A DNA stretch of 64,000 bases from Strigamia acuminata (Eukaryota; Arthropoda; Chilopoda; Geophilomorpha; Linotaeniidae), in NCBI GenBank assembly GCA_949358305.1, contig OX442317.1, positions 13,458,186-13,522,185 of the forward strand. Reading direction: 5' to 3'. A model generated the notes under the pieces. The model was given only the letters and a program-made list of their open reading frames with translations, searched no databases and was not told the origin of the DNA. This document shows positions 33,502 through 48,000 of the stretch, piece after piece. Each line of letters opens with the position of its first letter. Position 1 is the stretch's first letter. A program made the position numbers and the translations under genes.

Positions 33502-33506
33502 AAATG
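33502..33506 (+). repeat. Target site duplication, right copy (AAATG)
   Basis: It directly follows the 3' LTR and matches 28753-28757. The satellite monomer resumes without loss. Confidence 0.93.
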
Positions 33507-33543
33507 AGATCAAAAGTTTATTCTTTCAAATTATTGCTTGGAT

Positions 33544-34976
33544 GTTGCTAACACTTACATTGAAGCCTTCTACTAAGGTTTAAACACTATTTCTAAACAT
33601 TCAGAGACATTGGTCTTGTGGTGTTTGTGCTAAGTCAACTGTGACGTCAAATGAGATCAAAAGTTTATTCTTTCAAATTATTGCTTGGATGTTGCTAAAA
33701 CTTACATTGAAGCTTTCTACTAAGGTTTAAACACTATTTCAGAACATTCAGAAACATTGGTCTTGTGATGTTTGTGCTAAGTCAACTGTGATGTCAAATG
33801 GGATCAAAAGTTTATTCTTCCAAATCATTGCTTGGATGTTGCTAAAACTTACATTGAAGCCTTCTACTAAGGTTTAAACACTATTTCAGAACATTCAGAG
33901 ACATTGGTCTTGTGGTGTTTGTGCTAAGTCAACTGTGATGAGATCAAAAGTCTATTCTCCCAAATCATTGCTTAGATGTTGCTAAAACTTACATTGAAGC
34001 CGTCTACTAAGGTTTAAACACTATTTCAGAACATTTAGAGACATCGGTCTTGTGGTGTTTGTGCTAAGTCAACTGTGATGAGATCAAAAGTCTATTTTCC
34101 CAAATCATTTCTTGGATGTTGCTAAAACTTACATTAAAGCTTTCTACTAAGGTTTAAACACTATTTCAGAACATTCAGAGACATTGGTCTTGTGATGTTT
34201 GTGCTAAGTCAACTGTGATGAGATCAAAAGTCTATTCTTCCAAATCATTGCTTGGATGTTGCTAAAACTTACATTGAAGCCTTCTACTAAGGTTTAAACA
34301 CTATTTTAGAACATTCAGAGACATTGGTTTGTAGTGTTTGTGCTAAGTCAACTGTGATGTCAAATGAGATCAAAAGTTTATTCTTTCAAATTATTGCTTG
34401 GATGTTGCTAAAACTTACATTGAAGCCTTCTACTAAGGTTTAAACACTATTTCTGAACATTCAGAGACATTGGTCTTGTGGTGTTTGTGCTAAGTCAACT
34501 GTGATGTCAAATGAGATCAAAAGTTTATTCTTCCAAATCATTGCTTGGATGTTGCTAAAACTTACATTGAAGCCTTCTACTAAAGTTTAAACACTATTTC
34601 AGAACATTCAGAGACATTGGTCTTGTGGTGTTTGTGCTAAGTCAACTGTGATGAGATCAAAAATCTATTCTCCCAAATCATTGCTTGGATGTTGCTAAAA
34701 CTTACATTGAAGCCGTCTACTAAGGTTTAAACACTATTTCAGAACATTTAGAGACATTGGTCTTGTGGTGTTTGTGCTAAGTCAACTGTGATGAGATCAA
34801 AAGTCTATTCTCCCAAATCATTGCTTGGATGTTGCTAAAACTTACATTGAAGCCTTCTACTAAAGTTTAAGCACTATTTCAGAACATTCAGAGACATTGG
34901 TTTGTGGTGTTTGTGCTAAGTCAACTGTGATGTCAAATGAGATCAAAAGTTTATTCTTTCAAATTATTGCTTGGAT
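33544..34976 (+). repeat. 1433-bp higher-order unit next to the Copia element, copy 1
   Basis: Ten monomers start at 33544, 33691, 33838, 33978, 34118, 34258, 34404, 34551, 34691 and 34831. Private variants (CTAACAC, TTCTAAAC, GTGACGTC, CAGAAACATT, AAATGGGATC, ACATCGG, TTTGTAGTG) recur exactly 1433 bp later. Confidence 0.9.
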
Positions 34977-36410
34977 GTTGCTAACACTTACATTGAAGCC
35001 TTCTACTAAGGTTTAAACACTATTTCTAAACATTCAGAGACATTGGTCTTGTGGTGTTTGTGCTAAGTCAACTGTGACGTCAAATGAGATCAAAAGTTTA
35101 TTCTTTCAAATTATTGCTTGGATGTTGCTAAAACTTACATTGAAGCTTTCTACTAAGGTTTAAACACTATTTCAGAACATTCAGAAACATTGGTCTTGTG
35201 ATGTTTGTGCTAAGTCAACTGTGATGTCAAATGGGATCAAAAGTTTATTCTTCCAAATCATTGCTTGGATGTTGCTAAAACTTACATTGAAGCCTTCTAC
35301 TAAGGTTTAAACACTATTTCAGAACATTCAGAGACATTGGTCTTGTGGTGTTTGTGCTAAGTCAACTGTGATGAGATCAAAAGTCTATTCTCCCAAATCA
35401 TTGCTTAGATGTTGCTAAAACTTACATTGAAGCCGTCTACTAAGGTTTAAACACTATTTCAGAACATTTAGAGACATCGGTCTTGTGGTGTTTGTGCTAA
35501 GTCAACTGTGATGAGATCAAAAGTCTATTTTCCCAAATCATTTCTTGGATGTTGCTAAAACTTACATTAAAGCTTTCTACTAAGGTTTAAACACTATTTC
35601 AGAACATTCAGAGACATTGGTCTTGTGATGTTTGTGCTAAGTCAACTGTGATGAGATCAAAAGTCTATTCTTCCAAATCATTGCTTGGATGTTGCTAAAA
35701 CTTACATTGAAGCCTTCTACTAAGGTTTAAACACTATTTTAGAACATTCAGAGACATTGGTTTGTAGTGTTTGTGCTAAGTCAACTGTGATGTCAAATGA
35801 GATCAAAAGTTTATTCTTTCAAATTATTGCTTGGATGTTGCTAAAACTTACATTGAAGCCTTCTACTAAGGTTTAAACACTATTTCTGAACATTCAGAGA
35901 CATTGGTCTTGTGGTGTTTGTGCTAAGTCAACTGTGATGTCAAATGAGATCAAAAGTTTATTCTTCCAAATCATTGCTTGGATGTTGCTAAAACTTACAT
36001 TGAAGCCTTCTACTAAAGTTTAAACACTATTTCAGAACATTCAGAGACATTGGTCTTGTGGTGTTTGTGCTAAGTCAACTGTGATGAGATCAAAAATCTA
36101 TTCTCCCAAATCATTGCTTGGATGTTGCTAAAACTTACATTGAAACCGTCTACTAAGGTTTAAACACTATTTCAGAACATTTAGAGACATTGGTCTTGTG
36201 GTGTTTGTGCTAAGTCAACTGTGATGAGATCAAAAGTCTATTCTCCCAAATCATTGCTTGGATGTTGCTAAAACTTACATTGAAGCCTTCTACTAAAGTT
36301 TAAGCACTATTTCAGAACATTCAGAGACATTGGTCTTGTGGTGTTTGTGCTAAGTCAACTGTGATGTCAAATGAGATCAAAAGTTTATTCTTCCAAATCA
36401 TTGCTTGGAT
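34977..36410 (+). repeat. Tandem copy 2 of the 1433-bp unit
   Basis: It repeats the private variants of 33544-34976. The last monomer (36264) has GGTCTTG and 147 bp, where copy 1 ends with a GGTTTG chimera of 146 bp, so this copy is 1434 bp. Confidence 0.88.
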
Positions 36411-39400
36411 GTTGCTAAAACTTACATTGAAGCCTTCTACTAAGGTTTAAACACTATTTCTGAACATTCAGAGACATTGGTCTTGTGGTGTTTGTGCTAA
36501 GTCAACTGTGATGTCAAATGAGATCAAAAGTTTATTCTTTCAAATTATTGCTTGGATGTTGCTAAAACTAACATTGAAGCCTTCTACTAAAGTTTAAACA
36601 CTATTTCAGAACATTCAGAGACATTGGTCTTGTGGTGTTTGTGCTAAGTCAACTGTGATGAGATCAAAAGTCTATTCTCCCAAATCATTGCTTGGATGTT
36701 GCTAAAACTTACATTGAAGCCGTCTACTAAGGTTTAAACACTATTTCAGAACATTTAGAGACATTGGTCTTGTGGTGTTTGTGCTAAGTCAACTGTGATG
36801 TCAAATGAGATCAAAAGTTTATTCTTTCAAATTATTGCTTGGATGTTGCTAAAACTTACATTGAAGCCTTCTACTAAGGTTTAAACACTATTTCTGAACA
36901 TTCAGAGACATTGGTCTTGTGGTGTTTGTGCTAAGTCAACTGTGATGTCAAATGAGATCAAAAGTTTATTCTTTCAAATTATTGCTTGGATGTTGCTAAA
37001 ACTTACATTGAAGCCTTCTACTAAGGTTTAAACACTATTTCTGAACATTCAGAGACATTGGTCTTGTGGTGTTTGTGCTAAGTCAACTGTGATGAGATCA
37101 AAAGTCTATTCTCCCAAATCATTGCTTGGATGTTGCTAAAACTTACATTGAAGCCTTCTACTAAAGTTTAAGCACTATTTCAGAACATTCAGAGACATTG
37201 GTCTTGTGGTGTTTGTGCTAAGTCAACTGTGATGTCAAATGAGATCAAAAGTTTATTCTTCCAAATCATTGCTTGGATGTTGCTAAAACTTACATTGAAG
37301 CCTTCTACTAAGGTTTAAACACTATTTCTGAACATTCAGAGACATTGGTCTTGTGGTGTTTGTGCTAAGTCAACTGTGATGTCAAATGAGATCAAAAGTT
37401 TATTCTTTCAAATTATTGCTTGGATGTTGCTAAAACTAACATTGAAGCCTTCTACTAAAGTTTAAACACTATTTCAGAACATTCAGAGACATTGGTCTTG
37501 TGGTGTTTGTGCTAAGTCAACTGTGATGAGATCAAAAGTCTATTCTCCCAAATCATTGCTTGGATGTTGCTAAAACTTACATTGAAGCCGTCTACTAAGG
37601 TTTAAACACTATTTCAGAACATTTAGAGACATTGGTCTTGTGGTGTTTGTGCTAAGTCAACTGTGATGTCAAATGAGATCAAAAGTTTATTCTTTCAAAT
37701 TATTGCTTGGATGTTGCTAAAACTTACATTGAAGCCTTCTACTAAGGTTTAAACACTATTTCTGAACATTCAGAGACATTGGTCTTGTGGTGTTTGTGCT
37801 AAGTCAACTGTGATGTCAAATGAGATCAAAAGTTTATTCTTTCAAATTATTGCTTAGATGTTGCTAAAACTTACATTGAAGCCTTCTACTAAGGTTTAAA
37901 CACTATTTCTGAACATTCAGAGACATTGGTCTTGTGGTGTTTGTGCTAAGTCAACTGTGATGTCAAATGAGATCAAAAGTTTATTCTTCCAAATCATTGC
38001 TTGGATGTTGCTAAAACTTACATTGAAGCCTTCTACTAAAGTTTAAACACTATTTCAGAACATTCAGAGACATTGGTCTTGTGATGTTTGTGCTAAGTCA
38101 ACTGTGATGTCAAATGAGATCAAAAGTTTATTCTTTCAAATTATTGCTTGGATGTTGCTAAAACTAACATTGAAGCCTTCTACTAAAGTTTAAACACTAT
38201 TTCAGAACATTCAGAGACATTGGTCTTGTGGTGTTTGTGCTAAGTCAACTGTGATGAGATCAAAAGTCTATTCTCCCAAATCATTGCTTGGATGTTGCTA
38301 AAACTTACATTGAAGCCGTCTACTAAGGTTTAAACACTATTTCAGAACATTTAGAGACATTGGTCTTGTGGTGTTTGTGCTAAGTCAACTGTGATGTCAA
38401 ATGAGATCAAAAGTTTATTCTTTCAAATTATTGCTTAGATGTTGCTAAAACTAACATTGAAGGCTTCTACTAAGGTTTAAACACTATTTCAGAACATTCA
38501 GAGACATTGGTCTTGTGGTGTTTGTGCTAAGTCAACTGTGATGAGATCAAAAGTCTATTCTCCCAAATCATTGCTTAGATGTTGCTAAAACTTACATTGA
38601 AGCCGTCTACTAAGGTTTAAACACTATTTCAGAACATTTAGAGACATTGGTCTTGTGGTGTTTGTGCTAAGTCAACTGTGATGAGATCAAAAGTCTATTT
38701 TCCCAAATCATTTGTTGGATGTTGCTAAAACTTACATTAAAGCTTTCTACTAAGGTTTAAACACTATTTCAGAACATTCAGAGACATTGGTCTTGTGATG
38801 TTTGTGCTAAGTCAACTGTGATGAGATCAAAAGTCTATTCTTCCAAATCATTGCTTGGATGTTGCTAAAACTTACATTGAAGCCTTCTACTAAGGTTTAA
38901 ACACTATTTTAGAACATTCAGAGACATTGGTTTGTGGTGTTTGTGCTAAGTCAACTGTGATGTCAAATGAGATCAAAAGTTTATTCTTTCAAATTATTGC
39001 TTGGATGTTGCTAAAACTTACATTGAAGCCTTCTACTAAGGTTTAAACACTATTTCTGAACATTCAGAGACATTGGTCTTGTGGTGTTTGTGCTAAGTCA
39101 ACTGTGATGTCAAATGAGATCAAAAGTTTATTCTTCCAAATCATTGCTTGGATGTTGCTAAAACTTACATTGAAGCCTTCTACTAAAGTTTAAACACTAT
39201 TTCAGAACATTCAGAGACATTGGTCTTGTGATGTTTGTGCTAAGTCAACTGTGATGTCAAATGAGATCAAAAGTTTATTCTTTCAAATTATTGCTTGGAT
39301 GTTGCTAAAACTAACATTGAAGCCTTCTACTAAAGTTTAAACACTATTTCAGAACATTCAGAGACATTGGTCTTGTGGTGTTTGTGCTAAGTCAACTGTG

Positions 39401-42400
39401 ATGAGATCAAAAGTCTATTCTCCCAAATCATTGCTTGGATGTTGCTAAAACTTACATTGAAGCCGTCTACTAAGGTTTAAACACTATTTCAGAACATTTA
39501 GAGACATTGGTCTTGTGGTGTTTGTGCTAAGTCAACTGTGATGAGATCAAAAGTCTACTCTCCCAAATCATTGCTTGGATGTTGCTAAAACTTACATTGA
39601 AGCCTTCTACTAAGGTTTAAACACTATTTCAGAACATTCAGAGACATTGGTTTGTGGTGTTTGTGCTAAGTCAACTGTGATGTCAAATGAGATCAAAAGT
39701 TTATTCTTTCAAATTATTGCTTGGATGTTGCTAAAACTTACATTGAAGCCTTCTACTAAGGTTTAAACACTATTTCTGAACATTCAGAGACATTGGTCTT
39801 GTGGTGTTTGTGCTAAGTCAACTGTGATGAGATCAAAAGTCTATTCTCCCAAATCATTGCTTGGATGTTGCTAAAACTTACATTGAAGCCGTCTACTAAG
39901 GTTTAAACACTATTTCAGAACATTTAGAGACATTGGTCTTGTGGTGTTTGTGCTAAGTCAACTGTGATGAGATCAAAAGTCTACTCTCCCAAATCATTGC
40001 TTGGATGTTGCTAAAACTTACATTGAAGCCTTCTACTAAGGTTTAAACACTATTTCAGAACATTCAGAGACATTGGTTTGTGGTGTTTGTGCTAAGTCAA
40101 CTGTGATGTCAAATGAGATCAAAAGTTTATTCTTTCAAATTATTGCTTGGATGTTGCTAAAACTTACATTGAAGCCTTCTACTAAGGTTTAAACACTATT
40201 TCTGAACATTCAGAGACATTGGTCTTGTGGTGTTTGTGCTAAGTCAACTGTGATGTCAAATGAGATCAAAAGTTTATTCTTCCAAATCATTGCTTGGATG
40301 TTGCTAAAACTTACATTGAAGCCTTCTACTAAAGTTTAAACACTATTTCAGAACATTCAGAGACATTGGTCTTGTGATGTTTGTGCTAAGTCAACTGTGA
40401 TGTCAAATGAGATCAAAAGTTTATTCTTTCAAATTATTGCTTGGATGTTGCTAAAACTAACATTGAAGCCTTCTACTAAAGTTTAAACACTATTTCAGAA
40501 CATTCAGAGACATTGGTCTTGTGGTGTTTGTGCTAAGTCAACTGTGATGAGATCAAAAGTCTATTCTCCCAAATCATTGCTTGGATGTTGCTAAAACTTA
40601 CATTGAAGCCGTCTACTAAGGTTTAAACACTATTTCAGAACATTTAGAGACATTGGTCTTGTGGTGTTTGTGCTAAGTCAACTGTGATGAGATCAAAAGT
40701 CTATTCTCCCAAATCATTGCTTGGATGTTGCTAAAACTTACATTGAAGCCTTCTACTAAAGTTTAAGCACTATTTCAGAACATTCAGAGACATTGGTCTT
40801 GTGGTGTTTGTGCTAAGTCAACTGTGATGTCAAATGAGATCAAAAGTTTATTCTTCCAAATCATTGCTTGGATGTTGCTAAAACTTACATTGAAGCCTTC
40901 TACTAAAGTTTAAACACTATTTCAGAACATTCAGAGACATTGGTCTTGTGATGTTTGTGCTAAGTCAACTGTGATGTCAAATGAGATCAAAAGTTTATTC
41001 TTTCAAATTATTGCTTGGATGTTGCTAAAACTAACATTGAAGCCTTCTACTAAGGTTTAAACACTATTTCAGAACATTCAGAGACATTGGTCTTGTGGTG
41101 TTTGTGCTAAGTCAACTGTGATGAGATCAAAAGTCTATTCTCCCAAATCATTGCTTGGATGTTGCTAAAACTTACATTGAAGCCGTCTACTAAGGTTTAA
41201 ACACTATTTCAGAACATTTAGAGACATTGGTCTTGTGGTGTTTGTGCTAAGTCAACTGTGATGAGATCAAAAGTCTACTCTCCCAAATCATTGCTTGGAT
41301 GTTGCTAAAACTTACATTGAAGCCTTCTACTAAGGTTTAAACACTATTTCAGAACATTCAGAGACATTGGTTTGTGGTGTTTGTGCTAAGTCAACTGTGA
41401 TGTCAAATGAGATCAAAAGTTTATTCTTTCAAATTATTGCTTGGATGTTGCTAAAACTTACATTGAAGCCTTCTACTAAGGTTTAAACACTATTTCTGAA
41501 CATTCAGAGACATTGGTCTTGTGGTGTTTGTGCTAAGTCAACTGTGATGAGATCAAAAGTCTATTCTCCCAAATCATTGCTTGGATGTTGCTAAAACTTA
41601 CATTGAAGCCGTCTACTAAGGTTTAAACACTATTTCAGAACATTTAGAGACATTGGTCTTGTGGTGTTTGTGCTAAGTCAACTGTGATGAGATCAAAAGT
41701 CTACTCTCCCAAATCATTGCTTGGATGTTGCTAAAACTTACATTGAAGCCTTCTACTAAGGTTTAAACACTATTTCAGAACATTCAGAGACATTGGTTTG
41801 TGGTGTTTGTGCTAAGTCAACTGTGATGTCAAATGAGATCAAAAGTTTATTCTTTCAAATTATTGCTTGGATGTTGCTAAAACTTACATTGAAGCCTTCT
41901 ACTAAGGTTTAAACACTATTTCTGAACATTCAGAGACATTGGTCTTGTGGTGTTTGTGCTAAGTCAACTGTGATGAGATCAAAAGTCTATTCTCCCAAAT
42001 CATTGCTTGGATGTTGCTAAAACTTACATTGAAGCCGTCTACTAAGGTTTAAACACTATTTCAGAACATTTAGAGACATTGGTCTTGTGGTGTTTGTGCT
42101 AAGTCAACTGTGATGAGATCAAAAGTCTATTCTCCCAAATCATTGCTTGGATGTTGCTAAAACTTACATTGAAGCCTTCTACTAAGGTTTAAACACTATT
42201 TCAGAACATTCAGAGACATTGGTCTTGTGGTGATTGTGCTAAGTCAACTGTGATGAGATCAAAAGTCTATTCTCCCAAATCATTGCTTGGATGTTGCTAA
42301 AACTTACATTGAAGCCGTCTACTAAGGTTTAAACACTATTTCAGAACATTTAGAGACATTGGTCTTGTGGTGTTTGTGCTAAGTCAACTGTGATGAGATC

Positions 42401-42718
42401 AAAAGTCTATTTTCCCAAATCATTTGTTGGATGTTGCTAAAACTTACATTAAAGCTTTCTACTAAGGTTTAAACACTATTTCAGAACATTCAGAGACATT
42501 GGTCTTGTGATGTTTGTGCTAAGTCAACTGTGATGAGATCAAAAGTCTATTCTTCCAAATCATTGCTTGGATGTTGCTAAAACTTACATTGAAGCCTTCT
42601 ACTAAGGTTTAAACAATATTTTAGAACATTCAGAGACATTGGTTTGTGGTGTTTGTGCTAAGTCAACTGTGATGTCAAATGAGATCAAAAGTTTATTCTT
42701 TCAAATTATTGCTTGGAT

Positions 42719-45011
42719 GTTGCTAAAACTTACATTGAAGCCTTCTACTAAGGTTTAAACACTATTTCTGAACATTCAGAGACATTGGTCTTGTGGTGTT
42801 TGTGCTAAGTCAACTGTGATGTCAAATGAGATCAAAAGTTTATTCTTCCAAATCATTGCTTGGATGTTGCTAAAACTTACATTGAAGCCTTCTACTAAAG
42901 TTTAAACACTATTTCAGAACATTCAGAGACATTGGTCTTGTGATGTTTGTGCTAAGTCAACTGTGATGTCAAATGAGATCAAAAGTTTATTCTTTCAAAT
43001 TATTGCTTGGATGTTGCTAAAACTAACATTGAAGCCTTCTACTAAAGTTTAAACACTATTTCAGAACATTCAGAGACATTGGTCTTGTGGTGATTGTGCT
43101 AAGTCAACTGTGATGAGATCAAAAGTCTATTCTCCCAAATCATTGCTTGGATGTTGCTAAAACTAACATTGAAGCCTTCTACTAAAGTTTAAACACTATT
43201 TCAGAACATTCAGAGACATTGGTCTTGTGGTGTTTGTGCTAAGTCAACTGTGATGAGATCAAAAGTCTACTCTCCCAAATCATTGCTTGGATGTTGCTAA
43301 AACTTACATTGAAGCCTTCTACTAAGGTTTAAACACTATTTCAGAACATTCAGAGACATTGGTTTGTGGTGTTTGTGCTAAGTCAACTGTGATGTCAAAT
43401 GAGATCAAAAGTTTATTCTTTCAAATTATTGCTTGGATGTTGCTAAAACTTACATTGAAGCCTTCTACTAAGGTTTAAACACTATTTCTGAACATTCAGA
43501 GACATTGGTCTTGTGGTGTTTGTGCTAAGTCAACTGTGATGTCAAATGAGATCAAAAGTTTATTCTTTCAAATTATTGCTTAGATGTTGCTAAAACTAAC
43601 ATTGAAGGCTTCTACTAAGGTTTAAACACTATTTCAGAACATTCAGAGACATTGGTCTTGTGGTGTTTGTGCTAAGTCAACTGTGATGAGATCAAAAGTC
43701 TATTTTCCCAAATCATTTGTTGGATGTTGCTAAAACTTACATTAAAGCTTTCTACTAAGGTTTAAACACTATTTCAGAACATTTAGAGACATTGGTCTTG
43801 TGGTGTTTGTGCTAAGTCAACTGTGATGAGATCAAAAGTCTATTTTCCCAAATCATTTGTTGGATGTTGCTAAAACTTACATTAAAGCTTTCTACTAAGG
43901 TTTAAACACTATTTCAGAACATTCAGAGACATTGGTCTTGTGATGTTTGTGCTAAGTCAACTGTGATGAGATCAAAAGTCTATTCTTCCAAATCATTGCT
44001 TGGATGTTGCTAAAACTTACATTGAAGCCTTCTACTAAGGTTTAAACACTATTTTAGAACATTCAGAGACATTGGTTTGTGGTGTTTGTGCTAAGTCAAC
44101 TGTGATGTCAAATGAGATCAAAAGTTTATTCTTTCAAATTATTGCTTGGATGTTGCTAAAACTTACATTGAAGCCTTCTACTAAGGTTTAAACACTATTT
44201 CTGAACATTCAGAGACATTGGTCTTGTGGTGTTTGTGCTAAGTCAACTGTGATGTCAAATGAGATCAAAAGTTTATTCTTCCAAATCATTGCTTGGATGT
44301 TGCTAAAACTTACATTGAAGCCTTCTACTAAAGTTTAAACACTATTTCAGAACATTCAGAGACATTGGTCTTGTGATGTTTGTGCTAAGTCAACTGTGAT
44401 GTCAAATGAGATCAAAAGTTTATTCTTTCAAATTATTGCTTGGATGTTGCTAAAACTAACATTGAAGCCTTCTACTAAAGTTTAAACACTATTTCAGAAC
44501 ATTCAGAGACATTGGTCTTGTGGTGATTGTGCTAAGTCAACTGTGATGAGATCAAAAGTCTATTCTCCCAAATCATTGCTTGGATGTTGCTAAAACTTAC
44601 ATTGAAGCCGTCTACTAAGGTTTAAACACTATTTCAGAACATTTAGAGACATTGGTCTTGTGGTGTTTGTGCTAAGTCAACTGTGATGAGATCAAAAGTC
44701 TATTTTCCCAAATCATTTGTTGGATGTTGCTAAAACTTACATTAAAGCTTTCTACTAAGGTTTAAACACTATTTCAGAACATTCAGAGACATTGGTCTTG
44801 TGATGTTTGTGCTAAGTCAACTGTGATGAGATCAAAAGTCTATTCTTCCAAATCATTGCTTGGATGTTGCTAAAACTTACATTGAAGCCTTCTACTAAGG
44901 TTTAAACACTATTTTAGAACATTCAGAGACATTGGTTTGTGGTGTTTGTGCTAAGTCAACTGTGATGTCAAATGAGATCAAAAGTTTATTCTTTCAAATT
45001 ATTGCTTGGAT
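42719..45011 (+). repeat. 16-monomer block repeating the order of 11025-13317
   Basis: A 10-monomer unit followed by a 6-monomer unit, 2293 bp in all, has the same type order and length as the block at the left start of the array. From 45012 the order then matches that from 14751, so one 10-monomer unit is absent relative to the left copy. Confidence 0.75.
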
Positions 45012-48000
45012 GTTGCTAAAACTTACATTGAAGCCTTCTACTAAGGTTTAAACACTATTTCTGAACATTCAGAGACATTGGTCTTGTGGTGTTTGTGCTA
45101 AGTCAACTGTGATGTCAAATGAGATCAAAAGTTTATTCTTCCAAATCATTGCTTGGATGTTGCTAAAACTTACATTGAAGCCTTCTACTAAAGTTTAAAC
45201 ACTATTTCAGAACATTCAGAGACATTGGTCTTGTGATGTTTGTGCTAAGTCAACTGTGATGTCAAATGAGATCAAAAGTTTATTCTTTCAAATTATTGCT
45301 TGGATGTTGCTAAAACTAACATTGAAGCCTTCTACTAAAGTTTAAACACTATTTCAGAACATTCAGAGACATTGGTCTTGTGGTGTTTGTGCTAAGTCAA
45401 CTGTGATGAGATCAAAAGTCTATTCTCCCAAATCATTGCTTGGATGTTGCTAAAACTTACATTGAAGCCGTCTACTAAGGTTTAAACACTATTTCAGAAC
45501 ATTTAGAGACATTGGTCTTGTGGTGTTTGTGCTAAGTCAACTGTGATGAGATCAAAAGTCTATTCTCCCAAATCATTGCTTGGATGTTGCTAAAACTTAC
45601 ATTGAAGCCTTCTACTAAGGTTTAAACACTATTTTAGAACATTCAGAGACATTGGTTTGTGGTGTTTGTGCTAAGTCAACTGTGATGTCAAATGAGATCA
45701 AAAGTTTATTCTTTCAAATTATTGCTTGGATGTTGCTAAAACTTACATTGAAGCCTTCTACTAAGGTTTAAACACTATTTCTGAACATTCAGAGACATTG
45801 GTCTTGTGGTGTTTGTGCTAAGTCAACTGTGATGTCAAATGAGATCAAAAGTTTATTCTTCCAAATCATTGCTTGGATGTTGCTAAAACTTACATTGAAG
45901 CCTTCTACTAAAGTTTAAACACTATTTCAGAACATTCAGAGACATTGGTCTTGTGATGTTTGTGCTAAGTCAACTGTGATGTCAAATGAGATCAAAAGTT
46001 TATTCTTTCAAATTATTGCTTGGATGTTGCTAAAACTAACATTGAAGCCTTCTACTAAAGTTTAAACACTATTTCAGAACATTCAGAGACATTGGTCTTG
46101 TGGTGTTTGTGCTAAGTCAACTGTGATGAGATCAAAAGTCTATTCTCCCAAATCATTGCTTGGATGTTGCTAAAACTTACATTGAAGCCGTCTACTAAGG
46201 TTTAAACACTATTTCAGAACATTTAGAGACATTGGTCTTGTGGTGTTTGTGCTAAGTCAACTGTGATGAGATCAAAAGTCTATTCTCCCAAATCATTGCT
46301 TGGATGTTGCTAAAACTTACATTGAAGCCTTCTACTAAAGTTTAAGCACTATTTCAGAACATTCAGAGACATTGGTCTTGTGGTGTTTGTGCTAAGTCAA
46401 CTGTGATGTCAAATGAGATCAAAAGTTTATTCTTCCAAATCATTGCTTGGATGTTGCTAAAACTTACATTGAAGCCTTCTACTAAAGTTTAAACACTATT
46501 TCAGAACATTCAGAGACATTGGTCTTGTGATGTTTGTGCTAAGTCAACTGTGATGTCAAATGAGATCAAAAGTTTATTCTTTCAAATTATTGCTTGGATG
46601 TTGCTAAAACTAACATTGAAGCCTTCTACTAAGGTTTAAACACTATTTCAGAACATTCAGAGACATTGGTCTTGTGGTGTTTGTGCTAAGTCAACTGTGA
46701 TGAGATCAAAAGTCTATTCTCCCAAATCATTGCTTGGATGTTGCTAAAACTAACATTGAAGCCTTCTACTAAAGTTTAAACACTATTTCAGAACATTCAG
46801 AGACATTGGTCTTGTGGTGTTTGTGCTAAGTCAACTGTGATGAGATCAAAAGTCTACTCTCCCAAATCATTGCTTGGATGTTGCTAAAACTTACATTGAA
46901 GCCTTCTACTAAGGTTTAAACACTATTTCAGAACATTCAGAGACATTGGTTTGTGGTGTTTGTGCTAAGTCAACTGTGATGTCAAATGAGATCAAAAGTT
47001 TATTCTTTCAAATTATTGCTTGGATGTTGCTAAAACTTACATTGAAGCCTTCTACTAAGGTTTAAACACTATTTCTGAACATTCAGAGACATTGGTCTTG
47101 TGGTGTTTGTGCTAAGTCAACTGTGATGTCAAATGAGATCAAAAGTTTATTCTTTCAAATTATTGCTTAGATGTTGCTAAAACTAACATTGAAGGCTTCT
47201 ACTAAGGTTTAAACACTATTTCAGAACATTCAGAGACATTGGTCTTGTGGTGTTTGTGCTAAGTCAACTGTGATGAGATCAAAAGTCTATTCTCCCAAAT
47301 CATTGCTTAGATGTTGCTAAAACTTACATTGAAGCCGTCTACTAAGGTTTAAACACTATTTCAGAACATTTAGAGACATTGGTCTTGTGGTGTTTGTGCT
47401 AAGTCAACTGTGATGAGATCAAAAGTCTATTTTCCCAAATCATTTGTTGGATGTTGCTAAAACTTACATTAAAGCTTTCTACTAAGGTTTAAACACTATT
47501 TCAGAACATTCAGAGACATTGGTCTTGTGATGTTTGTGCTAAGTCAACTGTGATGAGATCAAAAGTCTATTCTTCCAAATCATTGCTTGGATGTTGCTAA
47601 AACTTACATTGAAGCCTTCTACTAAGGTTTAAACACTATTTTAGAACATTCAGAGACATTGGTTTGTGGTGTTTGTGCTAAGTCAACTGTGATGTCAAAT
47701 GAGATCAAAAGTTTATTCTTTCAAATTATTGCTTGGATGTTGCTAAAACTTACATTGAAGCCTTCTACTAAGGTTTAAACACTATTTCTGAACATTCAGA
47801 GACATTGGTCTTGTGGTGTTTGTGCTAAGTCAACTGTGATGTCAAATGAGATCAAAAGTTTATTCTTCCAAATCATTGCTTGGATGTTGCTAAAACTTAC
47901 ATTGAAGCCTTCTACTAAAGTTTAAACACTATTTCAGAACATTCAGAGACATTGGTCTTGTGATGTTTGTGCTAAGTCAACTGTGATGTCAAATGAGATC

